Assembly: GCA_963780805.1 (NCBI GenBank)
Contig: CAWADP010000007.1
Location: 124,001 to 188,000, forward strand
Origin: JASHVB01 sp963780805
GTDB taxonomy: Bacteria; Pseudomonadota; Alphaproteobacteria; Acetobacterales; Acetobacteraceae
Direction: 5' to 3'
Length of the DNA stretch: 64,000 bases
The position numbers and the translations under genes are program-made. Positions within the stretch are counted from its first letter, which is position 1, and every line of letters starts with the position of its first letter. Positions 36,809-45,374 of this stretch are shown here, piece by piece. The notes under the pieces are model-generated. The model searched no databases and was not told where the DNA came from. It saw only the letters and a list, made by a program, of their open reading frames with translations.

Positions 36809-37552
36809 ATGGCCAGGCTGAGCGTGAACCTCAACAAGGTGGCGCTGCTGCGGAATTCGCGGCGCACCGGCGTACCCGATCTGCTGCACTTCGCCCGCAT
36901 CGCACTGGATGCGGGCGCGGCCGGGCTGACCGTGCATCCGCGGCCGGACGAGCGGCATATCCGCCGCAGCGACGTCCCCGCGCTGGCCGCGCTGATGCAG
37001 CCGGCGCGGCCGGGGGTGGAATTCAACATCGAGGGTTATCCGGATGCGCGCATGCAGGCGATCCTGCAGGACGTGAAGCCGGAGCAATGCACCTTCGTAC
37101 CGGATGCACCTGATGCGTTCACCTCGGAGGAGGGATGGAAGCTCGAGGCCGCGCAGATGGCATTGGCGCGTCCTGCCCTCGCCGCGGCAAAGTCGCTCAA
37201 CTGCCGCGTCATCCTGTTCATTGATCCCGAACCCGACGTGGTGTCGCGCGTGCGCGATGCGGGTGCGGATGGGATCGAGATCTATACCGGCGGTTACGCG
37301 GAGGCGTTCCGTGCCGGTGGCGACATCCAGGCCGCCCTACGGCGGATCGGCGAGACGGCGCGGCGCGCGCAGGGATTGGGGCTGGTGGTGAACGCCGGGC
37401 ACGATCTGAACCTGCACAACATCCCGCCGCTGATGCAGGCGGTGCCGTTCCTGGCGGAGGCGTCGATCGGCCATGAACTGACGGCGGACGCGCTGGAGAT
37501 GGGATTTGCGGCGGCCGTGCGTGCCTATGCGTCTGCGCTGCGGGGCGGATGA
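36809..37552 (+). CDS. pdxJ: Pyridoxine 5'-phosphate synthase
   Basis: PdxJ condenses 3-amino-2-oxopropyl phosphate with 1-deoxyxylulose 5-phosphate to form pyridoxine phosphate. The 247-residue product starts MARLSVNLNKVALLRNSR and shows the family features GAAGLTVHPRPDERHIR (with His and Arg ligands), VEFNIEGYPD, EQCTFVPDAPDAFTSEEGW, and GADGIEIYTGGYA. The ending GHDLNLHNIPPL and IGHELTADALEMG is diagnostic. ATG 36809 is chosen over 36773 because the family begins with this strand. No acpS is adjacent. Confidence 0.97.
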   Translation: MARLSVNLNKVALLRNSRRTGVPDLLHFARIALDAGAAGLTVHPRPDERHIRRSDVPALAALMQPARPGVEFNIEGYPDARMQAILQDVKPEQCTFVPDAPDAFTSEEGWKLEAAQMALARPALAAAKSLNCRVILFIDPEPDVVSRVRDAGADGIEIYTGGYAEAFRAGGDIQAALRRIGETARRAQGLGLVVNAGHDLNLHNIPPLMQAVPFLAEASIGHELTADALEMGFAAAVRAYASALRGG

Positions 37553-37594
37553 CGGCATGGATTGCGAAGCGTTCAATCACCTCTGCTCACGAGG

Positions 37595-37672
37595 CCGGTG
37601 CGGCTGGTTGGTCCTGCCTTTCTCACAAAGGAACCGGTGCGGCTGGTTGGTCCTGCTTTTCTCACAAAGGAA
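37595..37672. repeat. Two tandem copies of a 39-bp repeat
   Basis: Within the 378-base gap between pdxJ and the aldo/keto reductase, two 39-bp units lie head to tail (37595-37633 and 37634-37672) and differ at one base. Each begins CCGGTGCGGCTGGTTGGTCC and ends TTTCTCACAAAGGAA. No gene is supported in the rest of the gap. Confidence 0.93.
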
Positions 37673-37930
37673 AAGGCAAGCGAGTCAAGATTCACGAAGA
37701 AGGCATATCGATCAGCGTGGACGGACCGTCGACCCCCAGTTCGCCAAACCAATCCTGATGTGCTTCCTTCCCTGCCTGCCACTTTGTCAGAAATGCCATC
37801 GCTGCGATGCGCACTGGCCCAGCCTGACAAGACGGTGCCGGTGTGCCGCCGAGCTGATGTTTGGTCGTGGCCACAGCCGCGCCGCATGTTGAAATCCTGC
37901 TTTCAAAAACAACCGGGAGTTCAAGCGATC

Positions 37931-38923
37931 ATGCCGACAGAGAAGCTTCCCCATCGTAAACTTGGCACCGGCGGGCTTTCGGTCTCCGCCGTCGGACTGG
38001 GCTGCATGTCGCTGTCCGGCGTGTATGGCGCCGCCGACGACGCGGCATCCGAGGACCTGATCCGCCATGCTGTCGATCTCGGCGTCGATCATCTCGATTC
38101 GTCGGACATGTATGGCTGGGGCCATAACGAGGAAGTGGTCGGACGCGCGATCAAGGGGCGGCGCGACCGCGTGGTGCTGGCGACCAAGTTCGGCCAGGTG
38201 CAGAACCCCGGCGGGCAGAACAAAGTCAACGGGCGGCCCGAATACGTCATCGAAGCCTGTGAGGCGAGTCTGAAGCGGCTGGGCGAGGACGTGATCGACC
38301 TCTACTACCAGCACCGCGTTGATCCCTCGGTGCCGATCGAGGATACCGTCGGGGCGATGGCCAGGCTGGTGCAACAGGGCAAGGTGAAATACCTCGGCCT
38401 GTCGGAAGCCAGGCCGGAAACCGTCCGCCGCGCCCATAAAGTGCATCAGATCGCTTGCGTGCAGACCGAGTATTCATTGCTGTATCGGACGGAAGCGGAG
38501 GAGACGCGGGAGACCACGCGCGGCCTCGGCATCAGCTTCGTCGCCTATGCGCCGCTGGGGCGCGGGTTTTTGACCGGTGCGATCCAAACTTTTGCCGATG
38601 TCGATGGCCGGCGCGCCGCGCATCCGCGGTTCCAGAAGGAGAATTTCGATCGCAACCGCGAGTTGGTGGCGAAGATCGAGGCAATCGCGGCGGAGAAGAA
38701 ATGCACGCCGTCGCAGCTCGCGCTTGCCTGGCTGCTGGCGCAGGGTGACGATGTCGTGGCGATTGCGGGCACGAGGTACAAGAACAGGTTGGAGGAGAAT
38801 CTTGGAGCGCTGCGCGTGCAACTGACGGCGGACGACGTGGCCCGGATCAGTGCGGCGGCGCCTCGCGGTGCGGCGGCGGGCACGCGCTACCCGGCAGGCG
38901 GCATGGCGGCTGTGTATGTGTAA
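37931..38923 (+). CDS. Aldo/keto reductase
   Basis: The 330-residue TIM-barrel protein starts at ATG 37931 (MPTEKLPHRKLGTGGLSVSA). The catalytic tetrad is visible: Asp in DHLDSSDMYG, Tyr in the same segment, Lys in VVLATKFGQ and His in DLYYQHRVDP. The VQTEYSLLYR and ISFVAYAPLGRGFLTG strands are typical of the YajO/PLP-reductase-like group (AKR13/14). It uses NADPH to reduce aldehydes. It is followed by a large inverted repeat. Confidence 0.94.
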   Translation: MPTEKLPHRKLGTGGLSVSAVGLGCMSLSGVYGAADDAASEDLIRHAVDLGVDHLDSSDMYGWGHNEEVVGRAIKGRRDRVVLATKFGQVQNPGGQNKVNGRPEYVIEACEASLKRLGEDVIDLYYQHRVDPSVPIEDTVGAMARLVQQGKVKYLGLSEARPETVRRAHKVHQIACVQTEYSLLYRTEAEETRETTRGLGISFVAYAPLGRGFLTGAIQTFADVDGRRAAHPRFQKENFDRNRELVAKIEAIAAEKKCTPSQLALAWLLAQGDDVVAIAGTRYKNRLEENLGALRVQLTADDVARISAAAPRGAAAGTRYPAGGMAAVYV

Positions 38924-38980
38924 GCAGTAGCGAGACAGCGAAGCAGCAAGAGAGTCAGAGAAGCAGCAAGCAAGTCAGCG

Positions 38981-39143
38981 GTCACAGAGTTGCACCGAGT
39001 GCCACGCAGAGTTGCACCGAGAAAGGTTGATTGATACCGGTCTGGTCGCCGCCGGTCTGGTCGCCGTATGACCGTGCCGCGCGCGACAGCAAAAAACCTT
39101 CCTCTCGGTGAAACTCTGCATGCACTCGGTGCGACGCTGTGAC
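38981..39143. repeat. Long imperfect inverted repeat (CACAGAG type)
   Basis: The left arm (38981-39026) starts GTCACAGAGTTGCACCGAGT; the right arm (39097-39143), reversed, starts GTCACAGCGTCGCACCGAGT. Both continue with a second GCAGAGTT-CACCGAGA unit, so each arm of about 46 bases is itself two half-repeats. The 70-base loop contains two copies of CCGGTCTGGTCGCCG. It lies between convergent genes and could act as a bidirectional terminator. Confidence 0.88.
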
Positions 39144-39169
39144 CGCCGCCGATTCGCTGACAGCGCCGT

Positions 39170-39466
39170 CTACGCGACGCGCCGCAGTTCCGCCTTCGGG
39201 CGCTGCAGCGAGACCTGGTGCACGCCGACGACTTGCCACAGGTTGCCCTCGACCAGGTGCACCATCTCGGCCGGCATAGCCTCGAGCGCGATCTCGACAT
39301 GCATCACTCCGCCGTTGCGGTGCGACCACATGCGGTCGGGCGCCAGGTCGCGGCGGGCGAAGGGTTGCAGCAGCCGCGGCAGCAGCCCAGGCGAAGCCTC
39401 GGCATCCAGCATGAAACGGACAGCGACCTCGCCGCACGCAGCGGCGGTAGACGGATCATCGGACAT
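39170..39466 (-). CDS. Small ACT-like protein
   Basis: This 98-residue soluble protein begins MSDDPSTAAACGEVAVRFML and has the alternating pattern of an ACT-like ferredoxin fold: VAVRFMLDAEASPGLLPRLL, then VMHVEIALEAMPAEMVHLVE and VVGVHQVSLQ. That order (strand, helix with a proline-containing start, strand, strand, helix, strand) resembles the small regulatory subunit of acetolactate synthase, but no amino-acid enzyme is adjacent. The assignment is structural guesswork. Confidence 0.65.
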   Translation of the reverse strand: MSDDPSTAAACGEVAVRFMLDAEASPGLLPRLLQPFARRDLAPDRMWSHRNGGVMHVEIALEAMPAEMVHLVEGNLWQVVGVHQVSLQRPKAELRRVA

Positions 39467-39578
39467 GGGAGGAAGACTCCGGAAACGACGCGAAAACGAC
39501 GGCAGGCAGACAGCCCCGGCTGCTAGGCAGCCGGGCGGCTAATTCGCGTCGTGCGGGTCCCGAGGTACATGGGGCAGC

Positions 39579-40634
39579 TTATACCATCATGACGGCGGCC
39601 AGTCCAGCTTCGGCAGCCGCACCAGCGGAATTCTGGTGCATCGACAGCGTGCCCTGCTGGAGCGACAGCGGCACCTCCACCTCCGCCGGTCCGCCGTCGG
39701 CCGGCGTCACCGCGATCAGCGAGAGCATCGCCTTCGACGCCACCGCTGCGGAATTGCTGATCACGCCGTGCGTTGCCAGCACGTCGAGCGTCGGCGCATA
39801 GCCCGCCACCAGCGCCGTGCCGGACGCCGCCGGCTGCAACTGATCGTCCAGCCCCAGCGCCGCCTGCGCCGTCAGGTCCAGCGCCCCCCAGCGCAGCGCG
39901 AGATGCTGCACGTGGATGGCGCCGCCGCCCGCGCGCCATTCTGCCGCGCGCTGGGTCAGTGTGGGCGCGCCGGACAGCGGGCCGTCCAGCGCGGCCTCGA
40001 CCGCGAGCGAACGCACATTCTGTCCCAATGGCCAATCCACCCGGGGCGGCAGCGCGATCTCGCCGGCCGCCGCCGCCAGCGACACCGCCTGCTGCCCGCG
40101 TCCTGCGTCCGGATGCAACACCGCGTGCGCGTCCAGCGTGGCAATTGTCATCGAGTCCTCGCCACCCGCGACGGTCACGTGCGCCCGCAGGGCCTTGCCT
40201 TGCAGGTCGAGCGGCTGTGCCTCGGGATCAGCTTGCAGCGGCACCAGCAGCTCCAGTCGTGTGGCGCTGTACTCGAATGCGGGCGCATCGGACAGGCGCA
40301 GATGCTGCAGGCCGGCGGTCTCGATCCGCAGAACGTGGGGGTCACGCGGCGCGAGCCGCAATTCCACACGGTCGGCCCGCCAGGAGAGGCCGCCTGGGAT
40401 GTCGGCCTTGCCGCCGCTCAGCTCGACATCGCGCAGGGTCAGCGTCGCGGCCACCGGCCAGCCGCCGGCCGCGGGCGCCACGGCGCTGATGGTCCAGCCA
40501 GAGGCGCGGCGCGCCGCGACCCAGTCGGCGAGCCCGTCCCGCATTTGTTGGACCGTGAAATACCACACTGCCGTGTCGGCAAGCGCCGCCGCCACCAGCA
40601 GCGCGGCCGGAATCCCCCATAGCCAGCGCCGCAT
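39579..40634 (-). CDS. DUF2125 family protein
   Basis: The 351-residue product has an N-terminal membrane anchor (WLWGIPAALLVAAALADTA) and a beta-rich periplasmic part that matches the DUF2125 pattern (SGWTISAVAPAAGGWPVAAT, LRIETAGLQHLRLSDAPAF, GAIHVQHLALRWGALDLTAQ). In alphaproteobacteria it commonly follows the ftsEX-ydcF-plsC operon, as here. The function is not known; the AsmA-like composition suggests an envelope role. Confidence 0.88.
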   Translation of the reverse strand: MRRWLWGIPAALLVAAALADTAVWYFTVQQMRDGLADWVAARRASGWTISAVAPAAGGWPVAATLTLRDVELSGGKADIPGGLSWRADRVELRLAPRDPHVLRIETAGLQHLRLSDAPAFEYSATRLELLVPLQADPEAQPLDLQGKALRAHVTVAGGEDSMTIATLDAHAVLHPDAGRGQQAVSLAAAAGEIALPPRVDWPLGQNVRSLAVEAALDGPLSGAPTLTQRAAEWRAGGGAIHVQHLALRWGALDLTAQAALGLDDQLQPAASGTALVAGYAPTLDVLATHGVISNSAAVASKAMLSLIAVTPADGGPAEVEVPLSLQQGTLSMHQNSAGAAAEAGLAAVMMV

Positions 40635-40700
40635 CGCTCCTCACGCCCGGAAGGCAGCGCCGCTTATAGGCAGAGTGGCGCGCCCAAGCCAACGGCTCCC

Positions 40701-40744
40701 AGCGTCCATTGGGCGTCCATTGGGCGTCCATTGGGCGCCCATTG
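40701..40744. repeat. Four copies of an 11-bp tandem repeat
   Basis: Four consecutive 11-mers of the form GGCGTCCATTG (first copy starts with A, last has GCCC) lie in the 282-base gap between DUF2125 and the acyltransferase. They are outside any gene. Confidence 0.93.
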
Positions 40745-40916
40745 CGTTCGATCGTTTCCTGGGAAGAGGGTCGGATCCGGGTGCGCTGTTGTCGAGGGTG
40801 AATATCATCCCCATCCCGCGCGCAGTCGCCCCGAGGGCCAGCGCCGGATAGGATCTTGGGTTATTCCAATGCTTTAGGAGGCACTGCTACATTTCCCTGG
40901 TAGCAGTGCCGCGAGT

Positions 40917-41637
40917 CTAACCCACAGACTTGTCCACAGCCTGTGCTAACGCCGCGGCGCCGTTTCGCAGCGCCGCCCCCAGCCGCGGGAGCAGATCCTG
41001 GCGGCGAGTTGCCCCCTCGATCGGGGGCAGCAGCACGATGTGGATCACGCCGGGCCGTTTGCGGAAGGCACGCCGGCCCCAGCAGCGCCCCGAATCGGTC
41101 GCCACCGGGATCACCGGCAGCCTGGTGGAGGCGGCAAGCGCCACCACGCCCGGCTGCAGCGGCAGCAGCGTGCCGGGTTCGGCCCGCGTGCCTTCCGGAA
41201 AGATCACGATCTGCCGCTGCCCGGCCACGGCCTGCGCCGCGTCGCGGATCAGGCGGCGCATCGCCTTGGCACCGCCAAGACGGTCCACGGCGATCATGCC
41301 CGCCGGCCGCGTCAGCGCGCCGAACAGGGGAATGCGCCCCAGCTCCTGTTTCATGACGTAGGCGGGGCGGGGCAGCAGGGTCAGCCAGATCAGGGTGTCG
41401 AACGCCGATTTGTGGTGCGAGGCGATCAACGCCGCCCCTGTCGGCAGCGTGCCGGTCACCTGCCAGCGTATGCCGCAGATCGTGCGCGCGGCCCACAACA
41501 TGCAGGCGCGCCCAGGCGACGACGACCACGATCACCCGGTGCGGCGCCAGCAGCCGCACCCCGGTCGCGGCCAGGGTCACCAGGAAGGTCGAAGCAAAAA
41601 AGAAGGCATTGAACGCGGCCGAGCGCACCAGGATCAT
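40917..41637 (-). pseudogene. 1-acyl-sn-glycerol-3-phosphate acyltransferase-like, frameshifted
   Basis: Translation starts at ATG 41637, overlapping the ydcF stop (ATGA). The first 44 residues (MILVRSAAFNAFFFASTFLV and on) form the membrane helix of PlsC-type enzymes. Near 41503 the frame is lost, and the next frame begins MLWAARTICGIRWQVTG. The catalytic ASHHKSAFDTLIW (H-x4-D variant), the GMIAVDRLGG block and VIFPEGTRAEPG all lie in that second frame. The length is 3n+1; removing one base from GCGCGCCTGCATG restores an enzyme of about 239 residues. It transfers a fatty acid to lysophosphatidate at the inner membrane. Confidence 0.87.
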
Positions 41638-42259
41638 CCGGGATGCGCCTCGCGCGACACCAGCGTCACATGCTCCGGCACCAACTCGGTCACGCCGGCG
41701 ACCGCGAGCAAGTATTTGGTGTATTCCTCGACGATCAGCCGCAGCGTGACGACGCGGCCGATGCCGCCCGAGTGCGGCGTCAGCACCGGGTCCGGATACA
41801 GCGCCACGCCCGGCAGCACCCGCCGCAGCTCGGTCAGCGCGCGCGGCATGTGGTAGTACGCGGTGACGACGATCAGTGACCTGATGTCGTAGTGCTGCAC
41901 CCAGGCCGCTGTCTCCAGGGCATTGCCGCGGGTCGAGGTGGCCTGCCGGCCGAGGGTCACCTGCGCCGGCCAGCGGCGCGGGATCGACGTCGGCGCGGTG
42001 CGCCAGCCCGGCAACGCGGCACCGCCGCCGATGCCGGACAGCAGCAGCCGGGGCGCGCGGTGGGCGCGCAGCAGGTGGAGGGCCGTTTCCACGCGGTCGG
42101 CGCCGCCGGTCAGCGCGACGATGCCGTCGGCGCGTCGGGCGGCGGGGGGACGGGCCGTGCGGCGATATGGATGAACCACAGCAGGCCGGCGCCCCAGGCA
42201 ACCACGGAAGCGGCAAGGACAGCGACGATGAAGCGAAGCACCAGCCGGCGCTGGTTCAT
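41634..42259 (-). pseudogene. YdcF-like (DUF218) protein, frameshifted
   Basis: ATG 42259 overlaps the end of ftsX. The N-terminus MNQRRLVLRFIVAVLAASVV is a membrane anchor; the frame is lost at a run of six G (42144-42149 on the plus strand). One more C in the mRNA strand would join ARPVPP to AARRADGIVALTGGADRVE. DUF218 features follow: LLLSGIGGGAALPG, STRGNALETAAWVQHYDI and SLIVVTAYYHMPRALTELRR. The span is 3n+2, a one-base deletion. YdcF/SanA-like proteins affect envelope properties. Confidence 0.85.
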
Positions 42260-43178
42260 GGCAGCCGCCGCAGCCACCAGCGCACCGTGCCCTGTGCGGT
42301 GAGGAAGCCGATCGCGGCTGCCGCACAGGGCAGTGCGGGCAGTGCCAGCCAGAGCGCCAGGGGCAGCGCGGCCAACGCCTCCTCCGGCGTGGATGGCAGT
42401 GTCGGGGGTGGGCGAACGGAGCAGCGAGCAGTGAGAGTGTTAATACGACAGGCAGCGCGACCAGGGCGCCGGCGATGCCGCCGGTCGCGGCGAGCAAGGT
42501 GGCTCGACCGGCGAAGCGCACGGCAATGTAGGCGTCGGTGGCGCCGAGACCGTGCACGATTTCGATCGCCTCGCGGCGCGCGGCGAGACCGGCGCGGGTG
42601 GCGACGGCGATCACCGCCGCGGCGACCGCGGCGACCAGCAGCAGCGCCATGCCGGCGCAGGCCTGCAGGCTGCGCGACAGCCGGGCGAGGCGGCGGATCC
42701 ATACGTCATGGCTCTCGGTCAGCGTACCGGGGGCGGCGGCGTCAAGCCTTGCCGCCAGCGGAGCGGTGTCAATCGTGCTCTGGGCAAGGCGGACGGCGAT
42801 GACTGCCGGCAGCGGCACGGCCAGCTTGTCGGAGGCGGCGCCCAGCCAGGGCTGCAGCAGCGCATCCAGTTGCTGGGTGGTCAGAGGGTTGGCGGCGGCG
42901 ATGCGGGGGCTGCCGCGCAGCAGCGCGAGCACGCGGTCGAGGCGGGTGCCGTTGCCCTCGCTCGCGGGATCGCCCGGCTGCGGCACTTGCACCGTCAGTG
43001 CCTCGCCGGCGCCTTGCTCCCAGTGGCGCGCCAGCGCGGCGGCGCCGTCCCAGCCCGCCAGGGCCAGCGCGGCAAGGAGAGCCATGGCTGCGACCAGGAA
43101 CGGCAGCACGCGGTCGGAAAGGGCGCGGCGCAGTCCGAGCTCGTCGAAGCCGGCGGGGCGGAGGGAGAGGGTGCGCAT
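42256..43178 (-). pseudogene. ftsX: Cell division protein FtsX-like permease, frameshifted
   Basis: FtsX is the membrane partner of FtsE and activates cell-wall hydrolases at the septum. The N-terminal part (MRTLSLRPAGFDELGLRRAL) has the first membrane helix, a periplasmic domain and then the helix pair ACAGMALLLVAAVAAAVIAV. Near 42404-42408 (five G on the plus strand) the frame is lost just after LLAAPFAHP. The next frame supplies TLPSTPEEALAALPLAL and the last membrane helix, ending TVRWWLRRLP. The span is 3n+2, so one missing base in the homopolymer restores a protein of about 307 residues. In a conserved division gene this looks more like a sequencing error than a true mutation. Confidence 0.87.
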
Positions 43179-43206
43179 AGGGCTGTCGCCGCGCGACGGA
43201 ATTCAG

Positions 43207-43318
43207 CCACCCCCTCCCGTTGAGGGAGGAAGCCAGGGGGAGGGGTAAGTACAGCCGCAAAGCCGACGTCTGTACGCACCCCTCCCCCTGGCCGTCTCCC
43301 TCAAGGGGAGTGGGTGCG
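43207..43318. repeat. Inverted repeat inserted between ftsE and ftsX
   Basis: The 182-base gap between ftsX and ftsE contains two inverted arms: ACCCCCTCCCGTTGAGGGAG continuing to AGGGGTAAGTACAG on the left, and CTGTACGCACCCCTCCCCCT continuing to AGTGGGTGCG on the right. ftsE and ftsX usually touch or overlap. A related half-copy is at about 44125-44172 upstream of ftsE. Confidence 0.85.
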
Positions 43319-43360
43319 TGGTTGCTGCCTTGTGCCCGCCTGCCTGCGTGTCGGTCACTG

Positions 43361-44029
43361 TTACCTCACTAGCCGGCCGCTCTCCAGCCGCAGCGCGGGG
43401 GCGGGGTGCCGCGCCACCAACGTGTCGTTGTGCGTCGCCACCACCACGCTGGTGCCGAGCCGGTTCAGCTCCTTGAACAACTGCATCAGGCGCTGCGCCT
43501 GGGCATCGTCCAGGTTGCCGGTCGGCTCGTCGGCCAGCAGCAGCGCCGGCCGCGTGATAACCGACCGCGCGATCGCCACACGCTGTTGCTCGCCGCCGGA
43601 CAGTTCCGGCGGGCGCGCCACATGCTTCCCGCTCAGGCCGACCCAGCGCAACATTTCGGTAACGTCGGCGCGGATCTGACCCTCGGGGCGGCCGGCGATG
43701 CGCAGCGGCAGGGCAACATTGTCGAACACGGACAGGTGCAACAGCAGGCGGAAATCCTGGAACACCACGCCGATCCGGCGGCGCAGGCGGGGCAAGGCGC
43801 TGCGGGCGACGGCGCCGATTTCGGTATCCAGCACGTGGAGCCGGCCGCGGCTCGGGCGGATGTCGAGATACATCAGCCGCAGAACGCTCGTCTTGCCCGC
43901 GCCGGAGGGGCCGAGCAACCAGCGGAACGCACCGTCGGGCAGCGTGAAGCTGAGGTCGTGCAGCACCTCCGGCCCGGCGTGGCCGCCGGCGGATCCGTAG
44001 GTCAGTCCCACACGGTCGAATCGCACCAT
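43361..44029 (-). CDS. ftsE: Cell division ATP-binding protein FtsE
   Basis: ATG 44029 gives MVRFDRVGLTYGSAGG and a 222-residue ABC ATPase. Walker A (LGPSGAGKTSVLRL), Q-loop region (RRRIGVVFQDFRLL), the signature LSGGEQQRVAIARS and Walker B (ALLLADEPTGNLD) are all intact, and the D-loop and H-loop (VVVATHND) follow. FtsE drives conformational signalling by FtsX at the division site. It is the first gene of a minus-strand operon ftsE-ftsX-ydcF-plsC. Confidence 0.95.
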   Translation of the reverse strand: MVRFDRVGLTYGSAGGHAGPEVLHDLSFTLPDGAFRWLLGPSGAGKTSVLRLMYLDIRPSRGRLHVLDTEIGAVARSALPRLRRRIGVVFQDFRLLLHLSVFDNVALPLRIAGRPEGQIRADVTEMLRWVGLSGKHVARPPELSGGEQQRVAIARSVITRPALLLADEPTGNLDDAQAQRLMQLFKELNRLGTSVVVATHNDTLVARHPAPALRLESGRLVR

Positions 44030-44097
44030 CGCCGCATTGTCGCGCGGATCGGGGGGCAAGAGGGAGGGGGAATGAGGGGGAATAACGGTGAAACGGC

Positions 44098-44245
44098 ATC
44101 CGGATGCCGTGGAGGGCCGTTGGGCACGCACCCCTCCCCCCAACCTCCTCCCTCAATGCGACGGGGTGTCTTTTCCCCTTCCGGTTGCCGTTTCATTCAT
44201 GGCGGGTCGGCCCCTTGGCTGGTGGTCAACTCGCAATGACACCCG
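44098..44245. repeat. Repeat-bearing gap upstream of ftsE
   Basis: This part of the 421-base gap between ftsE and the DUF2189 gene holds a CACCCCTCCCCCCAACCTCC element like the one between ftsE and ftsX. It also holds a tail (CCTTGGCTGGTGGTCAACTC followed by GCAATGACA) shared with 55160 and 63290. I see no gene in the gap. Confidence 0.7.
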
Positions 44246-44450
44246 GATTTGGCACCAGCCGTCTCTGCCGTAGTGCGGTTTCCCCTGACGGCAGCGCAAC
44301 ACTCGCACTTCCGTGATCATGCGCCACGCGCTGCCATGCCTATAGTGGCCCCTGCGGTGGTCGCGGCTTCGTGGCGTGACCCCGGCAAGCCGGCGTTCGC
44401 CACGACCTGGCCCGCGTCCCTCGCACCACACTGTCGGGAGGGACGACCAA

Positions 44451-45323
44451 ATGCTCATCCAAAGCCCCATCGCATGGATCGGGGACCGGCTGGATCGTGC
44501 GTTCCACACGGTCGGCTCGGCGAGCGATCAGGAATACTGGCACGAGGACCGCAGCGCCGGGACGCTGAGCGTCCGCCGCATCGGCTTTGCCGATCTGCAC
44601 CAGGCGCTGTCGGCTGGCGTTGCGGATTTCGCCGCCAACCGCACGGATGTGATCTTCCTGTGTGTGATCTACCCGCTGATGGGACTGGTGCTGGCACGGC
44701 TCGCATCCGGCTACGGCGTCGTGCCACTGCTGTTTCCGTTGGCTTCCGGCTTCGCGCTGGTCGGGCCGCTCGCCGCCGTGGGCCTGAACGAAATGAGCCG
44801 GCGACGCGAGCAAGGCGCGGAGGTGCGCTGGACCGACGCGTTCGGCGTGGTGCGCTCGCCGTCCATCGGCGCAATTGCGGGACTGGGCCTGCTGCTGATC
44901 GCGATCTTCCTGGTCTGGCTGGCGAGTGCGCAAGCGATCTACGCCGTGACGCTGGGACCGGAGCCGCCGGTCTCCATTGCCGCGTTCATCCATAGCGTGT
45001 TCGCCACCAAGGCCGGCTGGGCGATGATCATCCTCGGATGCGGCATCGGATTCTTGTTCGCCGTGGTGGTGCTGGCCATCAGCGTCGTGGCCTTTCCGGT
45101 ACTGCTTGACCGGGACGAGCGAATGGAGAGGGCAATCTGGATCTCCATCCAGGCGGTGCGGGCGAACCCGGGACCGATGGCCGCGTGGGGGTTGATCGTC
45201 GCGGCCGGCCTGGTGATCGGCTCGTTGCCATGCTTCATCGGACTGGTACTCGTGCTGCCGGTGCTCGGCCACGCAACGTGGCACCTGTATCGCCGCGTTG
45301 TGCCCATGGGTCGAGCAGGGTAA
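44451..45323 (+). CDS. DUF2189 integral membrane protein
   Basis: ATG 44451 follows GGGAGGGACGACCAA. The 290-residue protein has the DUF2189 pattern: a short hydrophilic N-terminus ending in RRIGFADLHQALSAGVADFA, then about six membrane helices (VIFLCVIYPLMGLVLARL, PLLFPLASGFALVGPLAAV and others). GLNEMSRRREQG and VVAFPVLLDRDERMERAI are the conserved cytoplasmic loops. Some relatives sit with cytochrome oxidase genes; there are none here. The function is unknown. Confidence 0.9.
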   Translation: MLIQSPIAWIGDRLDRAFHTVGSASDQEYWHEDRSAGTLSVRRIGFADLHQALSAGVADFAANRTDVIFLCVIYPLMGLVLARLASGYGVVPLLFPLASGFALVGPLAAVGLNEMSRRREQGAEVRWTDAFGVVRSPSIGAIAGLGLLLIAIFLVWLASAQAIYAVTLGPEPPVSIAAFIHSVFATKAGWAMIILGCGIGFLFAVVVLAISVVAFPVLLDRDERMERAIWISIQAVRANPGPMAAWGLIVAAGLVIGSLPCFIGLVLVLPVLGHATWHLYRRVVPMGRAG

Positions 45324-45374
45324 GGGGGCGACCACCCATTCCCTGAGCACGGGCGCGGCGGCAGGAGATTGTGC

